Assembly: GCF_020447225.1 (NCBI RefSeq)
Contig: NZ_JAJAEO010000176.1
Span: forward strand, 1 to 64,000
Length of the DNA: 64,000 nt
Direction: 5' to 3'
Source of the DNA: Methylophaga pinxianii
Lineage (GTDB): Bacteria; Pseudomonadota; Gammaproteobacteria; Nitrosococcales; Methylophagaceae
The notes under the pieces were generated by a model. It had not been told where the DNA came from. It saw nothing but the letters and a program-made list of their open reading frames with translations, and made no database searches. The position numbers and the translations under genes are program-made. Positions 54,899-63,958 of the stretch are shown piece by piece (within the stretch, counting starts at the first letter, position 1; each line of letters opens with the position of its first letter).

Positions 54899-56476
54899 AT
54901 GAGCAGCCATATTCACGACCACCGCATTCTGATCCTTGATTTTGGTTCACAATACACTCAGCTTATAGCGCGCCGTGTACGTGAAGCCGGCGTTTATTGT
55001 GAGTTACGCAACCCCGATATCAGTGAAAGCGAGATTCGTGATTTTGCTCCCAAAGGCATTATCCTTTCCGGTGGTCCAGATTCAACCATTGGTGAGTCAG
55101 CCCCTGCAGCGCCTCGCTGTGTATTTGAGATGAATGTGCCTGTGCTGGGCATTTGTTACGGGATGCAAACGATGGCTACCCAGCTGGGTGGGCAGGTTGA
55201 ATCTTCATCACATCGTGAATTTGGTTACGCCAAAATTCGTGCCCATGGTCATTCTGCTTTTTTGAAAGATATTGAAGATCACACCACGCCTGAAGGATTT
55301 GGCATGCTGGATGTGTGGATGAGCCACGGTGATCGGGTTAGCCAATTGCCTGATGGATTTAAAATCATTGCCAGCACCGACAGTGCACCGATCGCTGGTA
55401 TGGCTGATGAAGCGCGTCAGTTCTATGGTGTGCAATTCCATCCTGAAGTGACCCATACCACACAGGGCCAACGGATGATTTCGCGCTTTATCACCGAAAT
55501 CTGTGGCTGTGAAACCTTGTGGACTTCAGCCAATATCATCGAAGACAGCATTGAAACCATCCGCCAGCAAGTTGGCAAAGATGAAGTGTTGCTGGGTTTA
55601 TCAGGTGGTGTCGATTCCTCTGTAGTGGCTGCTTTATTGCACCGTGCGATTGGCGATCAACTGATCTGTGTATTTGTAAACAATGGTCTGCTGAGGGAAA
55701 ACGAAGGCGATCAGGTCATGGCCATGTTTGCCAAGCATATGGGAATAAGGGTCATTCGTGTTGATGCCGAAGATCGTTTCCTGTCCGCGTTGGCGGGAGA
55801 AAATGATCCCGAAATCAAACGCAAAATTATCGGCCGTGAATTTGTTGAAGTCTTTGATGAAGAAGCATCAAAACTGACCAATGTGCAATGGCTGGCTCAA
55901 GGCACGATTTATCCTGATGTTATCGAATCAGCTGCTTCTAAAACCGGTAAAGCTCATGTGATTAAAACCCATCATAATGTGGGCGGCCTACCTGAGCATA
56001 TGAAACTCAAGTTAATTGAGCCTTTACGCGAACTGTTCAAAGATGAAGTTCGCAAATTAGGGGTAGAGCTAGGCCTGCCTAGTGATATGGTTTATCGCCA
56101 TCCTTTCCCGGGCCCGGGTTTGGGGGTTCGCATTCTTGGTGAAGTCAGAAAAGAATATGCCGATTTATTGCGTAAAGCCGATAACATTTTTATCGAAGAA
56201 CTGCGCGCTCATAATCTATATGACAAAACCAGTCAGGCCTTTGCCGTATTTTTACCAGTGAAGTCCGTCGGTGTAATGGGTGATGGTCGTCGTTATGACT
56301 ATGTGGTCGCATTACGTGCAGTTGAAACCATCGATTTTATGACGGCACGCTGGGCACACTTACCCTATGAGTTTCTGGATCTGGTGTCACGTCGGATTAT
56401 TAATGAAATCAATGGTATCTCACGAGTCGTTTACGATATCTCAGGCAAGCCACCAGCTACGATTGAATGGGAATAA
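54899..56476 (+). CDS. guaA: GMP synthase (glutamine-hydrolysing) GuaA
   Basis: Converts XMP to GMP. The 525-residue product has an N-terminal class I glutaminase (nucleophile Cys in [18 protein letters not shown]), the ATP pyrophosphatase P-loop [14 protein letters not shown], and the C-terminal dimerisation domain ending KPPATIEWE. It overlaps the acylphosphatase gene by 10 bases. Confidence 0.97.
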   Translation: MSSHIHDHRILILDFGSQYTQLIARRVREAGVYCELRNPDISESEIRDFAPKGIILSGGPDSTIGESAPAAPRCVFEMNVPVLGICYGMQTMATQLGGQVESSSHREFGYAKIRAHGHSAFLKDIEDHTTPEGFGMLDVWMSHGDRVSQLPDGFKIIASTDSAPIAGMADEARQFYGVQFHPEVTHTTQGQRMISRFITEICGCETLWTSANIIEDSIETIRQQVGKDEVLLGLSGGVDSSVVAALLHRAIGDQLICVFVNNGLLRENEGDQVMAMFAKHMGIRVIRVDAEDRFLSALAGENDPEIKRKIIGREFVEVFDEEASKLTNVQWLAQGTIYPDVIESAASKTGKAHVIKTHHNVGGLPEHMKLKLIEPLRELFKDEVRKLGVELGLPSDMVYRHPFPGPGLGVRILGEVRKEYADLLRKADNIFIEELRAHNLYDKTSQAFAVFLPVKSVGVMGDGRRYDYVVALRAVETIDFMTARWAHLPYEFLDLVSRRIINEINGISRVVYDISGKPPATIEWE

Positions 56477-56742
56477 CACGTTATCATTTTTTGATTGAAG
56501 GTCGCGTTCAAGGTGTCGGTTATCGCATGTCGGCACAATTATCAGCACAGAAAACGGGCGTCACTGGCTGGGTACGTAACCTGCCTAATGGGCAAGTTGA
56601 AATGCTGGCTGAAGGCGATACCAGTCAACTCAGCCAGTTGCTCGAATGGGCGTGGCAGGGACCGGAATTTGCAAAAGTAACCGATATTCAATTGACTGAA
56701 CAAACAGCTACTGGTGAATTTAGCCAATTCGATATTCGCTAG
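56467..56742 (+). CDS. Acylphosphatase
   Basis: Small enzyme of 91 residues that hydrolyses acyl phosphates. The phosphate-binding VQGVGYRM supplies the catalytic Arg and [12 protein letters not shown] the catalytic Asn. It starts inside the end of guaA. Confidence 0.92.
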   Translation: MGITRYHFLIEGRVQGVGYRMSAQLSAQKTGVTGWVRNLPNGQVEMLAEGDTSQLSQLLEWAWQGPEFAKVTDIQLTEQTATGEFSQFDIR

Positions 56743-56767
56743 CGGATAAATAACGAAGGAGACAGCC

Positions 56768-57199
56768 ATGGCACAACGCTTTAACAGTAAAGGCTTTTTA
56801 TTACGATTGTTGTTTGCCGTGTTGTTGGTTTACATTAGTTATAACCCCAGCGGTTACAGTTATTATCATTGGGCCACTGCAGCCTTGTTTGGCAGCAGCG
56901 GTATGAATATCACACCACCTTTTGCCATGGCCACCGTTATTATTCTGATAGGCTGGACGGTTTATCTGAGAGCCACCTTCCGCTCTTTAGGTGGTTTTGG
57001 TCTCATTCTCGCCTTTGCTTTTTTCGCCATTATTATCTGGTGGCTATTTGATTTGGGTATTTTGGAACTTCGTCATCACGCGGCCTTTACTTACATCATC
57101 TTATTCCTAATTGCTGCCGTGCTGGCAGTGGGTATGTCATGGTCCCACATTCGTCGACGCCTGTCCGGGCAAGCCGATATGGATGATGTTGATGAATGA
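56768..57199 (+). CDS. DUF6524 family membrane protein
   Basis: Product of 143 residues with four hydrophobic helices and the conserved start FNSKGFLLRLLFAVLLVYISYNPSGYSYYHW. This matches a small uncharacterised membrane family (DUF6524). The end is acidic (DMDDVDE). GAAGGAGA lies before the ATG. Function unknown. Confidence 0.75.
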   Translation: MAQRFNSKGFLLRLLFAVLLVYISYNPSGYSYYHWATAALFGSSGMNITPPFAMATVIILIGWTVYLRATFRSLGGFGLILAFAFFAIIIWWLFDLGILELRHHAAFTYIILFLIAAVLAVGMSWSHIRRRLSGQADMDDVDE

Positions 57200-57345
57200 T
57201 CAATCTAGTGATTGCAAATAACGTCGTCAAACACCTAACACCAAAACGACTTTTCAGTTTGAGTTAAGCCGTAAGCATTATCTTCATCTGAACCTTATAC
57301 CAATGCACGACATTGGTATTTAACTTAGTTGAAGGATGCTTACCC

Positions 57346-58212
57346 ATGGCTTTTTTCTCAAAGAAAAGCAAATCGAGATTACTGTTTGTTACATTGCTTG
57401 CCAGCACGATTTTAAGTGGTTGTCTTTGGTTTAGCAGTGTCAGCTCCGCCAGAATCACGCAGGATGAAATATGGGATTTGCAACAGTATCAGTTCAGCAA
57501 AACACTGACGATTGCTGGAATCAAGAATAATTTATCTGGACTGACCTATCATCCTGAATCCGGAAATCTCCTCGGCATAGTTAATAACCCTGAACAAATT
57601 GTGGTGCTGAGTAAAACCGGTGAGCTATTACGGAAAATTGAGCTGATTGGTTTTTCAGATACCGAAAGTATTGATTATGTCGGTGCAAATCAATTTATTG
57701 TCAGTGAAGAACGCCAACAAACTATCAGTTTTGTTGAAATCGACGAGTCAACAAAACAAATTCACTATCGTGATGTAAAAACGCTTGCCTTACTTCCTCC
57801 TGAAAAAGCGAACACCGGCATTGAAGGTATTGCTTATTCATCACAACACGGTGTGTTTTACGCACAAGAAAAGCCCGCCCGTATATTGCATTTTGCATTG
57901 GAAAACTCAGCAAAAAACAGCCAATTTGAAATGATGAAAAAACTGCGCCTGAATGTGGGAGATTTTTCAGGTCTGGCATGGTTACCCGGCCAAACAGAAG
58001 AGTTGCTGGTATTGAGTGATGACTCAAATAGTCTGCATATTATTGATTTGCTGGGACGTGAAATCTCAAAAATACGATTAGGCAGCGGCCCTTATCGTCT
58101 TTGGCCCAAAATGCAGCAACCTGAAGGGGTGGCGGTGGACACGCAGGGTAATATCTATATTGTTGGTGAACCGAACCAATTACTTATTCTGACAAGAACA
58201 CCACCACTTTGA
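57346..58212 (+). CDS. SdiA-regulated (YjiK-like) beta-propeller lipoprotein
   Basis: Product of about 288 residues. Signal peptide with lipobox ILSGC, then a six-bladed-propeller-like domain of the SdiA-regulated/YjiK family (LSGLTYHPESGNLLGIVNNPEQIVVLSKTGELL ... GIEGIAYSSQHGVFYAQEK ... EGVAVDTQGNIYIVGEPN). The role is unknown. The start is the ATG at 57346 with AAGGA upstream; an in-frame start at 57313 has none. Confidence 0.85.
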   Translation: MAFFSKKSKSRLLFVTLLASTILSGCLWFSSVSSARITQDEIWDLQQYQFSKTLTIAGIKNNLSGLTYHPESGNLLGIVNNPEQIVVLSKTGELLRKIELIGFSDTESIDYVGANQFIVSEERQQTISFVEIDESTKQIHYRDVKTLALLPPEKANTGIEGIAYSSQHGVFYAQEKPARILHFALENSAKNSQFEMMKKLRLNVGDFSGLAWLPGQTEELLVLSDDSNSLHIIDLLGREISKIRLGSGPYRLWPKMQQPEGVAVDTQGNIYIVGEPNQLLILTRTPPL

Positions 58213-58230
58213 ACCGATATACAGCAGCAA

Positions 58231-58262
58231 AAAAAAGGGCGGTAAACCACCCGCCCTTTTTT
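58231..58262. terminator. Bidirectional terminator between the YjiK-like gene and gnd
   Basis: GGGCGG (58237-58242) pairs with CCGCCC (58251-58256), flanked by an A run on the left and a T run on the right. It serves both convergent genes. Confidence 0.8.
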
Positions 58263-58286
58263 ATATTCCAAGTGCCTGGCCTGATG

Positions 58287-59753
58287 TCACGCTTCATAAG
58301 TGGAAGCGGAAACATTGCCGCCCCTGCCCGTCCAGTTGGTATGAAAGTATTCACCACGGGGTTTATCCAGGCGTTCGTAGGTATGCGCGCCAAAATAGTC
58401 GCGTTGAGCTTGCAATAAATTGGCGGGTAAGCGTTCACTGCGATAACCATCATAGAAAGACAAGGCGCTGCTAAAGGCCGGAACAGGAACCCCCAGACTG
58501 ATGGCACATCCCACTGCTTTACGCCACCCCGGCAAGGTTTCAGTGATAGCCTCAATGAAAAAGTCATCCAACAACAGGTTTTCTAATTTGGCATTACGAT
58601 CAAAAGCATCCCGGATATTGCCGAGGAACCGGCTGCGAATAATGCAACCGCCTCGCCACATCAAAGCAATGCCGCCATAATTCAGTTCCCAGCCATAGGT
58701 CTTGGCTGCTTCACGCATCAACATATAACCCTGAGCATAGGAAATAATCTTTGAGGCATACAAGGCATCCCGAATAGCATTCACCATGTCGGCTTTATCG
58801 CCGGAAAATTCCGCTGCTCGGGCAGGCAATACATTAGATGCCGTCACCCGTTCATCTTTCAGCGCAGATAAACAGCGGGAAAATACGGCTTCACCAATCA
58901 GTGTTAATGGAATCCCCAATTCCAATGCATTGATACCCGTCCACTTACCCGTCCCTTTTTGACCTGCTGTATCCAATATATGATCAATCAGCAAGCTGCC
59001 ATCCGGCTCTTTGACCGTCAGAATATCCCGAGTAATTTCTATCAGATACGAGTCCAGCACGCCTTCATTCCATTCAGCAAATACCTGCTGAATTTCATCA
59101 CCTGACATGCCTAATCCCTCTCGCATCATCTGATAGGCTTCACAAATTAATTGCATATCACCGTATTCAATGCCGTTGTGCACCATTTTCACATAATGGC
59201 CAGCGCCATCATTGCCTACCCAGTCACAACATGCCTCCCCATCAACTTGGGCGGCGATTGATTGGAAGATGTCTTTGATAGCTGGCCATGCAGCAAAATT
59301 TCCACCTGGCATTAAAGAAGGTCCGAATCTTGCCCCTTCTTCCCCACCGGAAACCCCGCTGCCGACAAATAAGATGCCTTTTTTATGCAGTTCATGAGTA
59401 CGTCTGTCACTGTCGTTAAACAGGGAGTTACCCCCATCAATAATAATGTCGCCTTTATCCAGATAAGTCACCAGTTGTTCTATAAAAGCATCCACCACCG
59501 GACCGGCTTTCACCATTAACATTACTCGCCGTGGAATTTGCAGGCTTTCGACAAACTTCTTCAAATCGTGACAACCAATAATCTGAGTCCCTTTGGCTGG
59601 ACCGTTGAGAAATTCGTCTACCTTGGAAGTTGTACGATTGTAAACGGCTACTTTAAAGCCTTTATCGTTCATATTCAGTACCAGGTTCTGTCCCATAACG
59701 GCCAGTCCCACTACCCCAATATCTGCTTTGGTATTTTGAATTAATTCACTCAT
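58287..59753 (-). CDS. gnd: 6-phosphogluconate dehydrogenase, decarboxylating
   Basis: Oxidises 6-phosphogluconate to ribulose-5-phosphate, NADP-linked. At 488 residues it is the long (about 470) type. Rossmann motif GVVGLAVMGQNLVLNM, IIDGGNSLFNDSDRR, the family signature IIDGGN, GSGVSGGEEGARFGPSLMPGG, KMVHNGIEYGDMQ and DTAGQKGTGKWT. In methylotrophs using the ribulose monophosphate cycle this enzyme can run the dissimilatory branch. It overlaps the upstream nucleotidyltransferase gene by 4 bases (ATGA). Confidence 0.96.
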   Translation of the reverse strand: MSELIQNTKADIGVVGLAVMGQNLVLNMNDKGFKVAVYNRTTSKVDEFLNGPAKGTQIIGCHDLKKFVESLQIPRRVMLMVKAGPVVDAFIEQLVTYLDKGDIIIDGGNSLFNDSDRRTHELHKKGILFVGSGVSGGEEGARFGPSLMPGGNFAAWPAIKDIFQSIAAQVDGEACCDWVGNDGAGHYVKMVHNGIEYGDMQLICEAYQMMREGLGMSGDEIQQVFAEWNEGVLDSYLIEITRDILTVKEPDGSLLIDHILDTAGQKGTGKWTGINALELGIPLTLIGEAVFSRCLSALKDERVTASNVLPARAAEFSGDKADMVNAIRDALYASKIISYAQGYMLMREAAKTYGWELNYGGIALMWRGGCIIRSRFLGNIRDAFDRNAKLENLLLDDFFIEAITETLPGWRKAVGCAISLGVPVPAFSSALSFYDGYRSERLPANLLQAQRDYFGAHTYERLDKPRGEYFHTNWTGRGGNVSASTYEA

Positions 59754-60706
59754 TTTGACTCTACCACCTTTATGTATTCGCCTCGGGCTTCACGTGTGGA
59801 ACCCACCACAATTCGGCAAGTTCCGGAAGCATCACATTCCAATGCACCACAGACCTCAATAAACTCTCCCTTCACTACTTGACCGACATAGGTATGAGTA
59901 AAGGAAATAATTTCAGGCGTCAGTGCATTATCAACTCGGTATCGCGCTGGAAAATCAAAGGCACGACTGTCATCAGTCACGTAACATTGAATAGTTTTAA
60001 TGCCTCGTTTAAGAAAGTGTCGATGTTCAATATCCAACTCGTCTTTTAAACAGACCATGCCAATATCGAATTTACTGCCGTCAATCATCGCTTTGTTATA
60101 TTTACGGTATTCATGCCAACTGAAATTGTCAAAATTCAGCTCACTCTCACGCCGTTGATAGTTCTCCTGCATCTGCGCAAGATCCAGTTTTTGTAGCAAA
60201 TTATCAGCAATTGCCTGTTGAACAGCATGCCTGCATTGATGAAATGCTTCACGGCCGTATATCACCAAATCGATATCAGAGGTGTCTTTTTGCTGATTAA
60301 TCAACATCGAGCCAGTCAGCCCAACCGAATGAATATCTACAGAATATTGACGTAAAAGGGCTATCAATTTATGTAATTTATGCTGTAATAGATCTTTTGC
60401 CGGTTGTTGAAGTAATTGTTGTAATTTTACTTCTGGTTGATGATGGCAAAAAATCTTCTCTACCGGGACAGCGTGAAATGCGGCGTCAAACTGGTTTGAA
60501 TAATAGAGAAACTCTGGATGATGGCGTTCCAACAAGCGATTTGCTTGTTCAGTATCCACCTTATGCCAGCCTTTTTCATCTTGCACGTAGCGTAAAAAAC
60601 AGCCTACTTTCTGATCATGAGAGTGATAACTCACTACAGCAAATATCAGTCCCTCTTCCGTTTCAATGAAGTCTTTGGGCAGGAATGGAAAACCGGTCTG
60701 TCTCAA
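59750..60706 (-). CDS. Archaeal-type nucleotidyltransferase (COG1665-like)
   Basis: Product of 318 residues with the pol-beta/minimal nucleotidyltransferase signature: GS at 132-133 and DID at 144-146 (LTGSMLINQQKDTSDIDLVIYG). The N-terminal domain (FIETEEGLIFAVVSYHSHDQKVGCFLRY) resembles predicted nucleotidyltransferases best known from archaea. Substrate unknown. It is translationally coupled to gnd, which hints at a link to sugar-phosphate metabolism or simply shared expression. Confidence 0.75.
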   Translation of the reverse strand: MRQTGFPFLPKDFIETEEGLIFAVVSYHSHDQKVGCFLRYVQDEKGWHKVDTEQANRLLERHHPEFLYYSNQFDAAFHAVPVEKIFCHHQPEVKLQQLLQQPAKDLLQHKLHKLIALLRQYSVDIHSVGLTGSMLINQQKDTSDIDLVIYGREAFHQCRHAVQQAIADNLLQKLDLAQMQENYQRRESELNFDNFSWHEYRKYNKAMIDGSKFDIGMVCLKDELDIEHRHFLKRGIKTIQCYVTDDSRAFDFPARYRVDNALTPEIISFTHTYVGQVVKGEFIEVCGALECDASGTCRIVVGSTREARGEYIKVVESK

Positions 60707-60752
60707 AAACTTATCTCCTGATAATGAATATTTTTATTGTTATGCCCAGCGA

Positions 60753-61460
60753 TTAGGACTTGATGGTTATTGCATAAATACCATGGGCAGCCAGCATCAC
60801 TATTAATAATAATAAAGCATCTATCAACCAACGCCCCTGTTCACCAAAAAATCGGCCGTTATGTAAATCTGCTACCAGGGTATCCAGCTTAACGCCATAT
60901 GCTGCAAATTGCTGTCTCAGTTCATCCATCGTTGATGCTGGAATAGGAACCGATTCACTCCATGAAACTCCTTGTAACGATATTAATTCCCAATCATCCA
61001 ATATCGGATTTCCCAACCACATTCCTGTTCGAGTTTGCAGTACGGGAAGACCATGATGTAAGCCAATATTCTGAATCTCTGCCGGAATAAGCTCTGCAGC
61101 GCCCAGCACACTGATATATTGCCCTTGGGTATCAAACAGAATCAGATTATCATCAGAAGCCAGAACGATCATATCGTCCAAAAGAATTCCGCCTAATAAT
61201 GGACGATTAAGACGCAGTTTAGGTTGGGCGTTCACATATAATTGTGCGTCAATTTCGATAAAAAACTGATCGGCCAGTAACCAGCCATGATCAACGGGGA
61301 TATCCGTGACCTGATAATGTTCCATCAACCAGGGATGAGTCAGCGTGTGTTGTGCTAACTTCAACTCTTTGGCGTGATTAAGTAATAAACCACAAACCAG
61401 CCAAACCAATATTAAAAGCGAAATAAATACGCAAACTGTGACTTTGATCCCCTTCAGCAT
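60753..61460 (-). CDS. PepSY-TM-like membrane protein
   Basis: Product of 235 residues with an N-terminal helix (about 8-28), an extracytoplasmic middle that includes a propeller-like segment (LLGGILLDDMIVLASDDNLILFDTQGQYI), and a C-terminal helix preceded by LVADLHNGRFFGEQGRWLIDAL, the end pattern of PepSY-associated TM proteins. Such proteins often sit near iron-uptake genes, as a Fur-like operator about 1 kb upstream also hints. Assignment is tentative. Confidence 0.6.
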   Translation of the reverse strand: MLKGIKVTVCVFISLLILVWLVCGLLLNHAKELKLAQHTLTHPWLMEHYQVTDIPVDHGWLLADQFFIEIDAQLYVNAQPKLRLNRPLLGGILLDDMIVLASDDNLILFDTQGQYISVLGAAELIPAEIQNIGLHHGLPVLQTRTGMWLGNPILDDWELISLQGVSWSESVPIPASTMDELRQQFAAYGVKLDTLVADLHNGRFFGEQGRWLIDALLLLIVMLAAHGIYAITIKS

Positions 61461-61549
61461 TCACCCTTTTCCTCAACAGCTTTATCACTAGCTTACAAGC
61501 ATAGCTGAAAACAGCTGTCGGGTTTCAACTTGACGATATTCAGCAGAAA

Positions 61550-61574
61550 AAAAGGGAGCCTGGCTCCCTTTTTT
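61550..61574. terminator. Terminator of the small-protein operon
   Basis: GGGAG and CTCCC around a CCTGG loop, flanked by A and T runs on either side, so it can act on both strands. It lies about 70 bases after the end of the last small gene and 90 bases before the PepSY-TM-like gene. Confidence 0.75.
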
Positions 61575-61643
61575 CACTTTGCTCACTTCCGATAAACCAC
61601 TAACTTTGGTGATGGTTTCGAAGTGATAGACGCAATCGAACAA

Positions 61644-61862
61644 TTACATCATGACACGCATATCAGCCTGATGAATCTCACGTTGTCGCATATGAAACAA
61701 TGCTTTACTGATATCAATCGCATAAGTCGCAAAATGCTGCTCGCTCATGCGAATGGTGATAGCCCCCATATTGACGTGCACCATCTGACAATCTGGGCAA
61801 AATTGAATATCGCAGGTACTGGATGAAAAAACATTTTCAGGTTGGCAGGAATTTGAAGCCAT
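61644..61862 (-). CDS. Unrecognised small protein with a CxxC cysteine cluster
   Basis: Product of 72 residues. Cysteines C6, C17, C22 and C25 (STCDIQFCPDCQ) followed by VHVNMGAITIRMSEQHFATYAIDISKAL suggest a short zinc or iron-binding knuckle before a beta-hairpin and helix. I do not recognise the family. AAGGAT before the ATG, a 30-base gap to the preceding gene and the shared upstream promoter support it as real. An open frame on the other strand over the same bases looks like its shadow. Confidence 0.65.
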   Translation of the reverse strand: MASNSCQPENVFSSSTCDIQFCPDCQMVHVNMGAITIRMSEQHFATYAIDISKALFHMRQREIHQADMRVMM

Positions 61863-61892
61863 GATGAAGATCCTTATTTTGAATTTGACGAT

Positions 61893-62159
61893 TCAGAGAC
61901 TTTCCAACATATCGGATAATCCGCGTTGTTGGCCTCGATGAAGTTGATAACTGAGTAACCAGCGCTGTGATAAGGCGCGCCAGTGCTGTTTTTTGAGTGG
62001 ATGTTCGTTGTGGGTCAGTAGTAAGCGGTAATTTCGGGAAATCTGTAGGGCCAGACAAGCTGATGCATGTTGGCGATACATAAATTCCAGTTGCTCATTG
62101 GCGGCTAAAATCACAGCTTCACACCAGGTTTCTGCTCTTTCTGCTTTATTTACATTCAT
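61893..62159 (-). CDS. Unrecognised small helical protein
   Basis: Product of 88 residues, mostly helical, rich in Arg, His and Gln (EQLEFMYRQHASACLALQISRNYRLLLTHNEHPLKKQHWRALSQRWLL). No family recognised. The start is the ATG at 62159, two bases after the stop of the previous gene (TAATCATG), which indicates translational coupling; the frame is open to 62204 inside that gene. Middle gene of a three-gene operon. Confidence 0.6.
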   Translation of the reverse strand: MNVNKAERAETWCEAVILAANEQLEFMYRQHASACLALQISRNYRLLLTHNEHPLKKQHWRALSQRWLLSYQLHRGQQRGLSDMLESL

Positions 62160-62161
62160 GA

Positions 62162-62347
62162 TTAACTCAATCTGTGAGCTGCGGCGGCGAGCAGCATGCT
62201 CCATACAGTTCGTTTGGACTTTTTATCGAGACAGTTAAAGTCAGCAGCGTGTAATTTCCCCTGACTGATTAAAGCTTCCAGCCGATCAGGACTAAACGCC
62301 ACATGTATTGCATTTGGTTTTGGAAAATAATTTTTGGATGACTGCAT
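62162..62347 (-). CDS. Unrecognised small protein, first gene of a regulated operon
   Basis: Product of 61 residues (PNAIHVAFSPDRLEALISQGKLHAADFNCLDKKSKRTVWSMLLAAAAHRLS). Likely two helices with a single Cys; no signal peptide; family not recognised. The start is the ATG at 62347 because GAGG lies six bases upstream; another ATG at 62362 is in frame. A consensus promoter with an overlapping palindrome lies just upstream, which is the best evidence that the gene is real. Confidence 0.62.
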   Translation of the reverse strand: MQSSKNYFPKPNAIHVAFSPDRLEALISQGKLHAADFNCLDKKSKRTVWSMLLAAAAHRLS

Positions 62348-62381
62348 CTCATACCTCAACATGATTGATAAGGTTAAATGC

Positions 62382-62410
62382 AGTATAAGGACAGATTAAT
62401 CTAAATGCAA
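62382..62410 (-). promoter_or_regulatory. Promoter of the small-protein operon
   Basis: Minus strand: TTGCAT (62405-62410), 17 bases, TATACT (62382-62387). Near-consensus sigma-70 promoter about 35 bases before the first start codon. Confidence 0.7.
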
Positions 62411-62430
62411 ATAATTATTATTTAGATTAA
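62396..62430. promoter_or_regulatory. Nested palindromic operator, Fur-like
   Basis: Two nested inverted repeats. The outer is TTAATCTAAAT (62396-62406) with ATTTAGATTAA (62420-62430). The inner is AAATAAT-T-ATTATTT (62409-62423), which has the 7-1-7 layout of Fur boxes and matches the ATAAT-n-ATTAT core of TGATAATnATTATCA. It covers the -35 element of the small-protein promoter, as expected for a repressor site. Confidence 0.5.
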
Positions 62431-62450
62431 GAGAGAAGTAACTTACCGGT

Positions 62451-62966
62451 CTAGGGCGAATAGGAGCCCGTACCATAGTAGCCATAGCCTAAAAACGGCG
62501 CATCATGTTTGGGGTTATATGGACGAGAGGACTCAGGATCCTTCTGTGGCCAGACATGGCTTTCATCGAGAGTTATCAACGGTAGTGATAACATTTTTTG
62601 ATCCACTTTTTGTAGTTGCAATGACTGGACAGTACCGAGAAAAGTGACTCGTTTTTCAGGAGAATAAATAATCGGATCGAGAAAATCATCACTGCGGACA
62701 ATAAAGCGGCCAGCACTTTTTTCCGTGGTAATCGGAACACCGTACCGCGTCAGTGGAAATTGCACGATAGTCAATTCCGAAAAGTTTTCATAATTGGCGA
62801 CTGCAGCAATGATTCCACCCCAGCGAACCGTTTGCTGTTGGTATGTTTCAATATTTGAAACAACCTGTTCATAGGTTAGTTCATGATTGGATTTGGCATG
62901 GATACTCGGTTTTGTGGCTGCACAAGCAGTCAGTGTAAACATCAGTAGCACAGTTAAAAATCGCAT
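62451..62966 (-). CDS. Slp family outer-membrane lipoprotein
   Basis: Lipoprotein of 171 residues with lipobox TLTAC and the Slp pattern (ELTYEQVVSNIETYQQQTVRWGGIIAAVANYENFSELTIVQFPL ... GRFIVRSDDFLDPIIYSPEKRVTFLGTV). E. coli Slp is induced by starvation and stationary phase. It ends in a Tyr/Gly-rich tail. The start is the ATG at 62966 (GGAG nine bases before); the frame is open to 63029. Confidence 0.88.
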   Translation of the reverse strand: MRFLTVLLMFTLTACAATKPSIHAKSNHELTYEQVVSNIETYQQQTVRWGGIIAAVANYENFSELTIVQFPLTRYGVPITTEKSAGRFIVRSDDFLDPIIYSPEKRVTFLGTVQSLQLQKVDQKMLSLPLITLDESHVWPQKDPESSRPYNPKHDAPFLGYGYYGTGSYSP

Positions 62967-63049
62967 GACAACATTCTCCAGGGACCGGTGTTCTATAGAC
63001 AAACTCAGACGGCAAATGTTAACTGACACAATACTTCTTTTTTGGATGT

Positions 63050-63958
63050 TCAGCGTTTATTTTTACGTGCCGCCTTTTTGGCGGCTTTCTCTTCACGTCT
63101 CTGAATAACTTGTAACCACTCCTGTTCTGTCATTTCAGGCGTTTCCAGCGTGAGTCTTCCCAATTGTCCGTTACGAAGCTCAGTCAACAGAATTTTACTG
63201 ATACGCTCAATATCTATCATCCCGCCGGCTTTAATACAGCCCCGTTTTTTAGCCATATTTTCCAACATAACTTGCTCATTATCGGCCATACCCTCAACAT
63301 GAAATCGACTTTGTAAGGCTTCAGGATATTGCTGCATCAGATACCTGACGGCATACAAAGCAATATCATGATTTTCAAATGCCGTTTCTTTAATGGCGTG
63401 GGTTATTGCCAGACGATAACCACTGTCATGGTTTTCCAGATTGGGCCATAACACACCTGGTGTATCGTGTAAGACCACCACATCATCTACGATAATACGT
63501 TGCTGAACCTTGGTCACAGCGGGCTCATTTCCCGTTTTGGCAATCAGCCGCCCCGCCAGCGCATTAATTAATGTTGATTTACCCACATTGGGAATGCCCA
63601 TGATCAATGCCTGAACCTTTTTGATGCTTGTGGCTTTTTGAGGAACAAGTTTCTGACACATCGCAATTAATTCTTTACCGCGTGAGGTCTCGTTAGCAGA
63701 GAGAGCCAATGTTTTAATGCCCTGCTCCTGCTCAAGATAGTTTTGCCAGATTTCGGTCAATCGCGGATCTGCGAGATCTGCCTTGTTTAATACCTTGAGG
63801 CAAGGTTTATTCCCCCTAATGGCTGCCAGCATCGGGTTGGAGCTGCTATACGGAAGTCGGGCATCCAACACTTCGATAATCAAATCCATCTGCGGCAGGA
63901 TTTTTTTCATCTCCAGCCCGGCTTTGTGCATATGTCCGGGAAACCACTGAATTGCCAT
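63050..63958 (-). CDS. ylqF: Ribosome biogenesis GTPase YlqF/RbgA
   Basis: Circularly permuted GTPase of 302 residues. The G motifs occur in the order G4 (NKAD, 58-61), G5, G1 (GIPNVGKSTL, near 125), G2 and G3 (DTPG). It starts IQWFPGHMHKA, the YlqF hallmark, and ends in a Lys/Arg-rich tail (EEKAAKKAARKNKR) suited to rRNA binding. The B. subtilis member acts late in 50S assembly. Confidence 0.93.
   Translation of the reverse strand: MAIQWFPGHMHKAGLEMKKILPQMDLIIEVLDARLPYSSSNPMLAAIRGNKPCLKVLNKADLADPRLTEIWQNYLEQEQGIKTLALSANETSRGKELIAMCQKLVPQKATSIKKVQALIMGIPNVGKSTLINALAGRLIAKTGNEPAVTKVQQRIIVDDVVVLHDTPGVLWPNLENHDSGYRLAITHAIKETAFENHDIALYAVRYLMQQYPEALQSRFHVEGMADNEQVMLENMAKKRGCIKAGGMIDIERISKILLTELRNGQLGRLTLETPEMTEQEWLQVIQRREEKAAKKAARKNKR

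Noticed and set aside
61623..61826. 67-residue plus-strand open frame over the CxxC small gene
   Set aside because: It has no ribosome-binding site and lies opposite a better supported frame with AAGGAT and operon context.
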